A stretch of DNA of 42,325 nucleotides from an uncultured Limimonas sp. (GTDB taxonomy: Bacteria; Pseudomonadota; Alphaproteobacteria; Kiloniellales; Rhodovibrionaceae). The stretch spans positions 1-42,325 of the forward strand of contig CAJXKW010000010.1 of the NCBI GenBank assembly GCA_913055855.1. Reading direction: 5' to 3'. The notes below the pieces were generated by a model. That model saw nothing but the letters and a program-made list of their open reading frames with translations, ran no database searches and had not been told where the DNA came from. This document shows positions 1-7,587 of the stretch, piece by piece (positions within the stretch are counted from its first letter, which is position 1; each line of letters starts with the position of its first letter). Position numbers and translations under genes: made by a program.

Positions 1-3
1 CAG

Positions 4-726
4 AGTGCGCGTACAAACCAAATCTCCTTGTTTAGCCAAGAAATTTCATACCATATGCCTTACTGCACCACAAATTTAATTTATCGTGATGAATTTTTTC
101 CTCAGTGATGTCAAATCGGAAGCGCGCTGATGGCGCTTGCTGAGCTCGGCGTGGACGAGAATCCATCGACATGGCCGGTGGAGGCGCTTGGCCGCTATGG
201 GCTTGTGACCTATCGCGTCGAACAGTTGCCGACGGACCTGACCGATGTTGGTCGGGATTGGCACTGTTTTTCGGCCGCTTACCGCGCCATTGTGCGCTAT
301 CGCAATCCCGCAATGGCAGTCTAGGCCGAACATGTCGCCGGAAGGGGGCGCTAACCTTGGCGCTCCGCGTCCCTACGAGCACGATCGTCACGGTGGCGGC
401 AACCGGGGCCTTCTGGATGGCGACGCGCCTGCCGGCGACGCCGAAGTCCGGCGCGGATTTGGAGCCGGTGAGCCGGTCGACCTGCGTGGTGTGGCAGTGA
501 TTGCGTTGCCGTGGGTCTGGGCCGTCCTTCCACTGCGTTGGATCGGACGGCGCGCGATTCAGCCGATGCTGCTCGACGACGGGGTCAAAGCCGAAGCCAA
601 CGCTTTCACCCATCCAAGACAACGCGAACCCCTGGCCCCTGCACTTTCCACCGCGGTTCGTAAGCCGTTGATGTTTCGTGCCGGGTTCGGTCGCAAACCG
701 GTGGAAAGTGCGCAGGGTACAAACCA
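4..726 (+). repeat. Imperfect direct repeat AGTGCGC-GTACAAACCA (4-20) and AGTGCGCAGGGTACAAACCA (707-726)
   Basis: Direct comparison; copies differ by a 3-nt insertion. Confidence 0.75.
641..711. repeat. 13-bp perfect inverted repeat GCACTTTCCACCG (641-653) / CGGTGGAAAGTGC (699-711)
   Basis: Direct reading of both arms, 45-bp spacer. Confidence 0.9.
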
Positions 727-764
727 TTGAGGAGCCCAAATTTTGGTGGCCTCGCATACTACAT

Positions 765-817
765 GCATCTGACTACGGATCAGAAGGTTGGGGGTTCGAG
801 TCCTCCCCGGCGGGCCA
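765..817 (+). pseudogene. 3' half of tRNA-Arg(ACG): anticodon arm, variable loop, T-arm, acceptor 3' strand and encoded CCA; 5' half absent
   Basis: GCATCTGACTACGGATCAGAAGGTTGGGGGTTCGAGTCCTCCCCGGCGGGCCA: anticodon stem TCTGA/TCAGA closes a 7-nt loop CTACGGA (anticodon ACG); T-stem GGGGG/CCTCC with TTCGAGT loop; CCA at 815-817. Upstream sequence has no D-arm and no CCGCCGG acceptor strand. Confidence 0.8.
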
Positions 818-844
818 GCTTAACGCCTTGATTTCCCAAAACAA

Positions 845-997
845 TTAGCCATCCTTCGGCGGATCGTAGACCACGCGCCTACGCCCCACCGGGATGTAGG
901 GCGATCCCTCGCCGGACTGCCGCCACTTGCGGAGCGTGTCGTCGGTTATCCGCAGGTACGCCGCCGTCTCCTTTCACGTCCAAGGCCGCTCAGCCAT
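845..997 (-). pseudogene. MerR/AlpA/Xis-like helix-turn-helix DNA-binding protein interrupted by in-frame TGA at codon 8
   Basis: Minus-strand translation MAERPWT*KETAAYLRITDDTLRKWRQSGEGSPYIPVGRRRVVYDPPKDG*. AGGAGG lies upstream of the ATG; TGA at 976-974. Confidence 0.7.
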
Positions 998-1053
998 CCC
1001 TACGCACCCTCCTCTCCGTCGACTGCCGCGCGGGCGGCGGCACGTCGTCGTAC

Positions 1054-1740
1054 TTGGCGGCCGGCGTAGAGCTTGGCGATCCACCGCAGGGCCTCCGTCG
1101 CCGTCAGGTCTTTCCCGCCTTCGACCCCCTTGTCGTGAAGCGCCTCCTGGCCATGGCACGCCGCGCCACCGTTCAGGGCGAGCATGTGCTCACGCGCGAA
1201 GGCCAGCGCTCGCGCTTCGTCTACCTGATCGCCGAAGGAGAGGTCGCCGTCCGCGTGGGCGGCAACCTGTTGGCCACCCTCGGCGCCGGCCGCTTCGTCG
1301 GCGAAATCGGACTGATTGCGGATCGGCCGGCGACGGCAACGGCCGTTTTGACGGCCACGGCCGACCGGCCGGCGCGTTTGCTGGTCTGGTCACAGGCGGG
1401 CTTGCGCAAGCGCTTGACCAAGGACGACTTGCTGCGCAGCGCGATCCTGGCGGCCATCGGCGCGGATCTCGCGATCAAGATCGACCAGAACAACCTGATG
1501 GTGGCGCGACCGACCCCGGTCGAAGACCCGAACGCGGAATACACGCCAGCCAAGCTGATCACCCTGCCGGCGCCGGTTCAGTTCCGGCTGATGCGGCGCC
1601 GACGGCTTCCCGAGACGGGTCAGGATCCGGCGACAGCCAGCGATCCCTCGCCACCCGAGGCGGCCTGGCCGCGTTCCAGCACCGCAATGTCAACCGGCCA
1701 GTCGAACCCGTCCACGGCGCGCGGGCCCAACAACCTGTAA
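1054..1740 (+). CDS. Cyclic nucleotide-binding domain protein, probably 5'-truncated (similarity recognised from ~1108)
   Basis: FPAFDPLVVKRLL...GEHVLTREGQRSRFVYLIAEGEVAVRVGGNLLATLGAGRFVGEIGLIADRPATATAV is a CNMP-binding fold; no N-terminal domain precedes it. Confidence 0.65.
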   Translation: MAAGVELGDPPQGLRRRQVFPAFDPLVVKRLLAMARRATVQGEHVLTREGQRSRFVYLIAEGEVAVRVGGNLLATLGAGRFVGEIGLIADRPATATAVLTATADRPARLLVWSQAGLRKRLTKDDLLRSAILAAIGADLAIKIDQNNLMVARPTPVEDPNAEYTPAKLITLPAPVQFRLMRRRRLPETGQDPATASDPSPPEAAWPRSSTAMSTGQSNPSTARGPNNL

Positions 1741-3386
1741 GCCTCGGCGTGGGCCCTGCCATCGGCGCCTTCGGCTGCGGCTCTGTCAAGCAATGTTCGG
1801 CTGACGGCAACGCTTGCACCGAGTTGGCGGGTGAGATCCTGAAGTCGGCTCGCCAGATTCACGGCGTCCCCGATAACGGCGAACTCGATGCGCCGGTCGG
1901 TGCCAACTTCGCCAAGGACGACGGGGCCAAAATGGGCACCGATTCCGACGCGAAGGGGCGTCCGGTGGTCGCGCGTGCGGTCGCCGTTCCAGGTGTCCAT
2001 CATGGCGACCATCTCGGCCACGGCCATGGCGACCATCTCGGCCACGGCGGCCAGCGTCCGGCTCGCCTCACGTCCGTCCGGCAGGGGCGTGCCGAACGTC
2101 GCCATGAGGCCGTCACCCAGAAACTTTTCCAGCGTGCCGCCCTGGGCCAGGACGATCTCTGTCAGCCGGCCGTGCAGGTCGCGCAGCGTGGCCATCACCT
2201 CGACCGGCGCGTGCTGCGCGGAAAAGCGGGTGAAGCCGACGATGTCGGCGAACACCACGGACACTTCCTGCGCGCGGACCTCACCGATGGGCTCGTCGCG
2301 CGCGGCCAGGATGTCGACCATGTTGGGCGAGACGTGGCGGGCGAGATTGCGGCGGGCGCGCTCGATCGTCTTGATCTCCGTGATGTCCATGGCGACGGTC
2401 ACGACGTGCCCGAGGGTGCCGTTACCGGTCCGTAGCGGCTGCTTGGTCTGCCACCACAGACGCTGCTGCCCGCGGGCATCCATGAACGGCCGTTCGACGA
2501 AGGGAATCCCCTCGCCGGACTCCAGCACGCCGCGGTCCAGGCGCGCTGATTCCCCGCCGTAGGCCGGGCCCGTGAAAGCGGCGCTCGGCTGCCCTACCGC
2601 CGACACCGGATCGGTCCCGTAAACCTCCGCCTGAAAGCGGTTCATCAGCACATAGCGCCCCGTGCAGTCCTTGACGTTGATGAGCGCCGGCACGGCGTCG
2701 ATGACGCCCCGCAGCAAAGCCTGCTGATTGCGGTTCTCCGCCGCGGCGGCCTGCGCCAGATGCATGAGATGCCGGCCGCGGCGGACCTCGCCGAGCAGCA
2801 GCACGACCAGGATACTGGTCCCGAGCAGGGCGCCGCCGAGCAGGCCGAGCGCGTTCACAAGTTCACGGCGACGGGTGGCGTCGGCGTCCAGCGCGGCTTT
2901 TGTTTCAAAATGTACGGCGGCCACGGCGGCTTCGTGAAGCGCCGGGCGCAGGGCGCGCAGACGGGCGGCAATGGCCGACGCGGCCGGCGTATCGCCGTGC
3001 CTGAGCGTCACCACGTTCCCTTCGACGTCGGCGACCGCGCGCCGCGCCCGATCCAGGGCATGCTTGCCCTTGTCGACCCCGGCAACGCGTGCGGCGATCT
3101 CCCCGGCGGTGGCGACACCGAGTCGGCTCCAGAGCAGGTCGAAACGCAAAAGCAGGCGCTCGCGGTCAACCTCGGGCGAGCCGCGGCCGTAGGCGTTCAG
3201 AACCTCTAGGAACAGGGCCAGCTCGCGTTCGTTCTGCGCCATGTTCCAAACGATGTTTTCGTCGGGAAGAAGGGCAAGCGCCCGTTCGGTGCCGTAGATG
3301 CGGTGGACGGCGAGACCGAGGCTGACCAGACAAGCCAGGATGGCCAGACCGAGCAGCCAGTAGCGCCCGCCCGTCCGCAGCCGCAT
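1620..3386 (-). CDS. Membrane-anchored PAS domain class III adenylate/guanylate cyclase
   Basis: N-terminal TM, PAS-like region (VIDAVPALINVKDCTGRYVLMNR), cyclase core (VVFADIVGFTRFSAQ...GTLEKFLGDGLMATFG...RIEFAVIGDAVNLASRLQ). Start set at the ATG overlapping the upstream stop (TGATG). Confidence 0.9.
   Translation of the reverse strand: MRLRTGGRYWLLGLAILACLVSLGLAVHRIYGTERALALLPDENIVWNMAQNERELALFLEVLNAYGRGSPEVDRERLLLRFDLLWSRLGVATAGEIAARVAGVDKGKHALDRARRAVADVEGNVVTLRHGDTPAASAIAARLRALRPALHEAAVAAVHFETKAALDADATRRRELVNALGLLGGALLGTSILVVLLLGEVRRGRHLMHLAQAAAAENRNQQALLRGVIDAVPALINVKDCTGRYVLMNRFQAEVYGTDPVSAVGQPSAAFTGPAYGGESARLDRGVLESGEGIPFVERPFMDARGQQRLWWQTKQPLRTGNGTLGHVVTVAMDITEIKTIERARRNLARHVSPNMVDILAARDEPIGEVRAQEVSVVFADIVGFTRFSAQHAPVEVMATLRDLHGRLTEIVLAQGGTLEKFLGDGLMATFGTPLPDGREASRTLAAVAEMVAMAVAEMVAMMDTWNGDRTRDHRTPLRVGIGAHFGPVVLGEVGTDRRIEFAVIGDAVNLASRLQDLTRQLGASVAVSRTLLDRAAAEGADGRAHAEAYRLLGPRAVDGFDWPVDIAVLERGQAASGGEGSLAVAGS
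2001..2048. repeat. Perfect 2 x 24-bp tandem duplication inside the cyclase gene
   Basis: catggcgaccatctcggccacggc occurs twice head to tail, giving the AVAEMVAM-AVAEMVAM protein repeat. Confidence 0.95.
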
Positions 3387-3886
3387 CACCGAACCTCCAG
3401 TCGGTGCAATTGCCAAACCCAGCGCTGATGCACGACCGGGGTTTTCAGTTCCGGATAGCTGTCCTGGGGATAGACGATCCAGATGGGCCCCTTGTCACGC
3501 CGCGACAGGGGTTCCCCGTCGCGCGTCAATGCGAGCAAGACCGGATATCGCCGAGCGTCGGCGATCGGGATCGCCGCGGCGTAATCGTTGAGCGCCCGGG
3601 CCGTGATGGTCGTACCCCGCGCACCCACCGCGGCCAGCACCGTGCGCAACAGCGGGCCGCGGAAGGTTGCGACGCCGTCGGTCCACGGGCTGGTGGTGCG
3701 GATCGTGTGCCCGGGGAGTACACGCAGCATGGCCAGGTCGAACCGGACGGGCGACGGCGCGTCGATCGCGCCGGAGACGGTGAGGATAAAGGGTCCATGG
3801 GGCGCCAGCCCCTCGGCCGCCGGCGGGGTCGCACCGGCCAACGCAAGCACGATCAGGCCGATGCGTGAGACGCGAAAACGGCGCAC
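3386..3886 (-). CDS. Exported molybdopterin-dependent oxidoreductase-domain protein, coupled to the cyclase
   Basis: Signal peptide followed by LTVSGAIDAPSPVRFDLAMLRVLPGHTIRTTSPWTDGVATFRGPLLRTVLAAVGA...LNDYAAAIPIAD...GPIWIVYPQDSYPEL, typical of small oxidoreductase molybdopterin-binding domain proteins. Confidence 0.75.
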   Translation of the reverse strand: MRRFRVSRIGLIVLALAGATPPAAEGLAPHGPFILTVSGAIDAPSPVRFDLAMLRVLPGHTIRTTSPWTDGVATFRGPLLRTVLAAVGARGTTITARALNDYAAAIPIADARRYPVLLALTRDGEPLSRRDKGPIWIVYPQDSYPELKTPVVHQRWVWQLHRLEVR

Positions 3887-4232
3887 GTCGGGCGCCCTCC
3901 ATGGATGCGAAGGGCTTAGTCGTGCGTGACCCGTCGAACATCCACAAGTCGCGTATTCCGGGTTCTCCGAAAGATCACCTGAAACTTTTGTTTGTGATCC
4001 CTACGGTCCGATTGTTGAGATTGTGGAAAAGACGGCGGCATTCGCGTTCCACACTTGGAGCGCCGTGCGACTCCGGCAGACTTCGCGCGCGACCCTGATG
4101 CATACCGCTACACAATCCGACTGCCATCCTATTCGCAACCGCGTACAGGGACGGCGTGCGTCGCCACAGCAGTGTTCGCGTCCGGCGTGTTCGCCCGGGG
4201 TAGCCCGGCCAGCGACCTCCGGTCCAGAGTCT

Positions 4233-4248
4233 TTGAGCAGGCGTTCAA
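4233..4248. promoter_or_regulatory. Imperfect palindrome TTGAGCAGGCGTTCAA, candidate TetR/BetI-like operator
   Basis: 34 bp upstream of the ABC ATPase start; shares 12/16 positions with the palindrome at 21089-21104. Confidence 0.4.
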
Positions 4249-4282
4249 TTGTGTTAGAGGGTCGTAAATACAGGGAGGTCAT

Positions 4283-5110
4283 ATGGGCAAACAAACGGTC
4301 GTGGCCGCGCCCGAGCGCCTCGCGGAAAACAGCGACGAATCCCGGAAAACGGCGATTGAGGCGCGGGATATCGAGAAGTGCTTCGGCGCCCTGGAGGTGC
4401 TCAAGGGCGTCTCCTTCAGCGCCTGCGAGGGCAGCGTGCTCTCCATTATCGGCGCCAGCGGATCGGGCAAAAGCACCCTGCTGCGCTGTATGAATCTCCT
4501 GGAGGTTCCCACCCGGGGCGAGATCCATATCGCCGGGGAAGATATTCAATTTACTGGGAAAACGAACGGCCGCCCGCAGGATCTGGATCGGCGGCAGGTC
4601 CAGCGCCTGCGATCCAAGGTCACCATGGTGTTCCAGCAGTTCAATCTCTGGCCGCACATGACGGTGCTGGGCAACGTCATCGAGGCGCCCATGCAGGTGC
4701 TGGGGCTGTCGCGTAAGGATGCCGAGGCGCGCGGCCGGCACTACCTCGACCGGGTCAACATGCTGGACAAGCAGGCCGAGTATCCGGCCTTCCTCTCGGG
4801 CGGCCAGCAGCAGCGCACCGCGATTGCCCGCGCCCTCGCCATGGAGCCGCGCGTGCTGCTGTTCGACGAGCCCACCTCGGCGCTGGATCCCGAACTCGTG
4901 GGCGAGGTGCTCAACGTGATCCGCCAGCTCGTCGAGGAAGGGCGGACCATGATGCTGGTCACCCATGAGATGACCTTCGCCCGGGATGTCTCCTCGCAGG
5001 TGATCTTTCTCCACAACGGCATCGTCGAGGAAAAGGGCGCGCCGGAGAAGGTCTTTGCGCACTCCGAGAGTGCGCGCTGCCGGCAGTTCGTCGCCTCGGT
5101 CGCCGAGTAG
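4283..5110 (+). CDS. Polar amino acid-type ABC transporter ATP-binding protein
   Basis: Walker A GASGSGKST, signature LSGGQQQR, Walker B VLLFDEPTSALDPELVGEVL. Confidence 0.95.
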   Translation: MGKQTVVAAPERLAENSDESRKTAIEARDIEKCFGALEVLKGVSFSACEGSVLSIIGASGSGKSTLLRCMNLLEVPTRGEIHIAGEDIQFTGKTNGRPQDLDRRQVQRLRSKVTMVFQQFNLWPHMTVLGNVIEAPMQVLGLSRKDAEARGRHYLDRVNMLDKQAEYPAFLSGGQQQRTAIARALAMEPRVLLFDEPTSALDPELVGEVLNVIRQLVEEGRTMMLVTHEMTFARDVSSQVIFLHNGIVEEKGAPEKVFAHSESARCRQFVASVAE

Positions 5111-5219
5111 ACGAGCGCCGCACCAACCGCAAAACCGCGGGCGCCCGGCGTCGCGGTAAGCGGGCAGCAAACGCTGCGACAAGCAACGGCATCGGCAACA
5201 AATACCAGGAGGCTTCACG

Positions 5220-5999
5220 ATGAAACGCATCGCCATGACGCTCGCCGGCCTGGCCGGCCTCGCCGCCGTGGCGGCGGCCGGTCCGGCCGCCGGTGCGGAT
5301 CCGCTCAAGGTCGGCTTTTCCGCCGAACCCTATCCGCCGTTTACCTACAAGTCGGGCGACGGAAGCTGGACCGGTTTCGAGGTCGAGCTGGCCAACGCCG
5401 TCTGCGATATCATGGATCGCGAATGCAAACTGGCGCCCACCGGCTGGGGCGGCATCATCCCCGCGCTGAACTCTGGCAAGATCGACTTCATCATGGGCTC
5501 GATGTCGATTACCGATAAGCGCGACAAGGTTATCGATTTCACCGACCCGTATTACTACACGCGCGGCAGCTACGTGGCCGCCGATGACATGGCGATGGAA
5601 ACGGAGGACGACCTCGAGGGCCGGATCCTGGGCGTCCAGGGCGGCACCACCCACGCCACCTACGCCCGCGAGGTGCTCTCCGGCATGGGCGTCCGCCTGA
5701 AGATGTACGACCGGCAGGAGCAGGTGAACCGCGATCTCCAGGCCGGCCGGATCGACGTCATGCTCGCTGACCAGATTGCCATGAGCGCGTTCGTCAAACG
5801 GGACTCGGCCCAGGGCTACGAAATCAAGTTCCAGGCGCCCAAGCATCCGGCCTTCGGCGAAGGCATCGGCGTGGGGGTGCGCGAGGACGACGACGACCTC
5901 ACCGAGGCGCTCAACGCGGCGATCGACGCCGTCCTCCAGAACGGAACCTGTGCCGAGTTGTCGAAGAAGTACTTCGATACGAACATCTGCGGCGCATAA
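5220..5999 (+). CDS. Family 3 periplasmic substrate-binding protein of ABC transporter
   Basis: Signal peptide; LKVGFSAEPYPPFTYKSGDGSWTGFEVELANAVCDIMDREC...GIIPALNSGKIDFIMGSMSITDKR. Confidence 0.95.
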   Translation: MKRIAMTLAGLAGLAAVAAAGPAAGADPLKVGFSAEPYPPFTYKSGDGSWTGFEVELANAVCDIMDRECKLAPTGWGGIIPALNSGKIDFIMGSMSITDKRDKVIDFTDPYYYTRGSYVAADDMAMETEDDLEGRILGVQGGTTHATYAREVLSGMGVRLKMYDRQEQVNRDLQAGRIDVMLADQIAMSAFVKRDSAQGYEIKFQAPKHPAFGEGIGVGVREDDDDLTEALNAAIDAVLQNGTCAELSKKYFDTNICGA

Positions 6000-6094
6000 G
6001 CCGGCTCAGGTCGCAGGCACCACCGGCGCCGCGGGGCCGCGTTCGGCCGCGCCGTCCGCGGCGCCGGGATCATCTCAAGGGACGACCGCCTGCC

Positions 6095-6799
6095 ATGGAC
6101 GGCTATCAAAGCGAAGGCCTGCTGGATTGGACCGGGCCGCTGCTCGAAGGCGCGCTGGTGACCCTTGAGATCGCCGTGCTCGCCTATTTTATCGGCCTGC
6201 TGCTCGGACTCCTCGGGGCGACGGCGAAACTCAGCCGGTTTCGGACGCTCCAGGCCGTGGGAATCGCGTATTCCACCCTGGTGCGCGCGCTGCCCGAGCT
6301 GCTGCTCATCGTGTTCCTGTACTACGCGGGGACGCAGTTGCTGAACACGCTGCTGGACACGCTTGGGGTGAGCGGGTCGGTGGCGATCAGTGGCTTCGTC
6401 GCGGCCGTGAGCGTGCTCGCCTTCGTCCAGGGCGCGTACATGACCGAGGTGATCCGGGGCGCCATCGTCGCCATTCCGCGCGGCCACATCGAGGCGGCGG
6501 ACGCCTTCGGCCTGTCGCCCCGTCAGCGGTTCAAGCGCATCGTGATTCCCGAAATGCTGCCCAACGCGTTGCCGGGGCTTTCGAACCTCTGGCTCATCCT
6601 GGTCAAGGACACAGCGTTGATCAGCGTAGTGGGCTTTGAAGAGCTTTTCTTCACCGCCCAGCAGGCCGCGGCAAGCACCCGCGCGTACTTCACCTTCTAC
6701 ACCGCCGCCGGGGCGCTCTATCTGCTCATGACCCTCGGCTCGAACGTGCTGTTCGAACGCGCGGAACGGGTGGTCCGGCGCGGCCAGCCCACGGCATAG
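6095..6799 (+). CDS. Polar amino acid ABC transporter permease (HisQ/HisM family)
   Basis: TM protein with EAADAFGLSPRQRFKRIVIPEMLPNALPGLSN EAA loop. Confidence 0.93.
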   Translation: MDGYQSEGLLDWTGPLLEGALVTLEIAVLAYFIGLLLGLLGATAKLSRFRTLQAVGIAYSTLVRALPELLLIVFLYYAGTQLLNTLLDTLGVSGSVAISGFVAAVSVLAFVQGAYMTEVIRGAIVAIPRGHIEAADAFGLSPRQRFKRIVIPEMLPNALPGLSNLWLILVKDTALISVVGFEELFFTAQQAAASTRAYFTFYTAAGALYLLMTLGSNVLFERAERVVRRGQPTA

Positions 6800-6812
6800 G
6801 CGGAGGTGGGGC

Positions 6813-7547
6813 GTGGATTTCGGTTGGGTCGATAACGCGGTCTACCTGGGTTTTCTCTGGGAAGGCTTCGTCAACACCCTGATCCTCATGGCCGTTTCGG
6901 GCGTGCTGGGTTTCGCCCTGGCGGTGCTCGTGGCGCTGGCGCAGATCAGCGGGCCGCGTCCCCTGGGCTGGCTGGCCCGCGGCTTCACCACGGTCATCCG
7001 GGGGACACCGCTGCTGGTGCAGTTGTTCTTCTTCTACGACGGCGTGGGCCGGCTCCTCATCGAGATCCCGGGCATCCGGGAAACCTTCGTCTGGCCGGTG
7101 CTGCGCGATGCGTTCTTCTACGGCATCCTCGCCTTCACCATCAGCGTGGGCGCCTACACGGGCGAGGTGCTGCGCGGCGCGATGACCAGCGTCCCCCGCG
7201 GCGAGCTGGAGGCGGCGCGCGCCTTCGGCCTGTCCCGCCGGACCATCCTGTGGCGCGTCTGGCTGCCCCGGGCGATCCAGATCTGCCTGCCCACCCTGAC
7301 CGGCGAGGTCATCCTGCTGCTCAAGTCGGTGCCGCTGGTTTCGACCATCGCCGTGATGGACCTGCTCAAGGCGGCCAACATCATCCGCGACGAGACCTTC
7401 CTGGTCTACGAGCCGCTCTTGCTCATCGCCGGCATCTACATCGCGCTCACCCTCGTCCTGACCCTGGGTATGCGCACGGTGGAAACCCGCTTCCCCGGCG
7501 TGCGCCCGGCCACCCGGCAGCCGCAGTGTGTCGCCACGGCCGGGTGA
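6813..7547 (+). CDS. Polar amino acid ABC transporter permease (HisQ/HisM family), GTG start
   Basis: TTVIRGTPLLVQLFFFYDG and ELEAARAFGLSRRTILWRVWLPRAIQICLPTL motifs. Confidence 0.93.
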   Translation: MDFGWVDNAVYLGFLWEGFVNTLILMAVSGVLGFALAVLVALAQISGPRPLGWLARGFTTVIRGTPLLVQLFFFYDGVGRLLIEIPGIRETFVWPVLRDAFFYGILAFTISVGAYTGEVLRGAMTSVPRGELEAARAFGLSRRTILWRVWLPRAIQICLPTLTGEVILLLKSVPLVSTIAVMDLLKAANIIRDETFLVYEPLLLIAGIYIALTLVLTLGMRTVETRFPGVRPATRQPQCVATAG

Positions 7548-7587
7548 GCGGACGCCGCAACCCCCGCAACGTTGACGGAGATGAGCC

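Noticed and set aside
130-730. ORFs at 130-324, 171-500 and 245-730
   Set aside because: Mutually overlapping frames with no recognisable domain; may be remnants of island genes but not supportable as CDS.
765-817. Group I intron interrupting tRNA-Arg
   Set aside because: The anticodon stem-loop is intact within the fragment and no 5' tRNA half or intron-like core was found upstream in the window.
845-997. Selenocysteine or programmed opal recoding of the TGA in the Xis-like gene
   Set aside because: No evident SECIS-like hairpin directly after the codon and no functional reason; pseudogene or sequencing error is simpler.
1054-3886. CBASS-type anti-phage signalling locus
   Set aside because: Cyclase is a membrane PAS class III enzyme, not a CD-NTase, and no effector nuclease, TIR or pore gene is adjacent.
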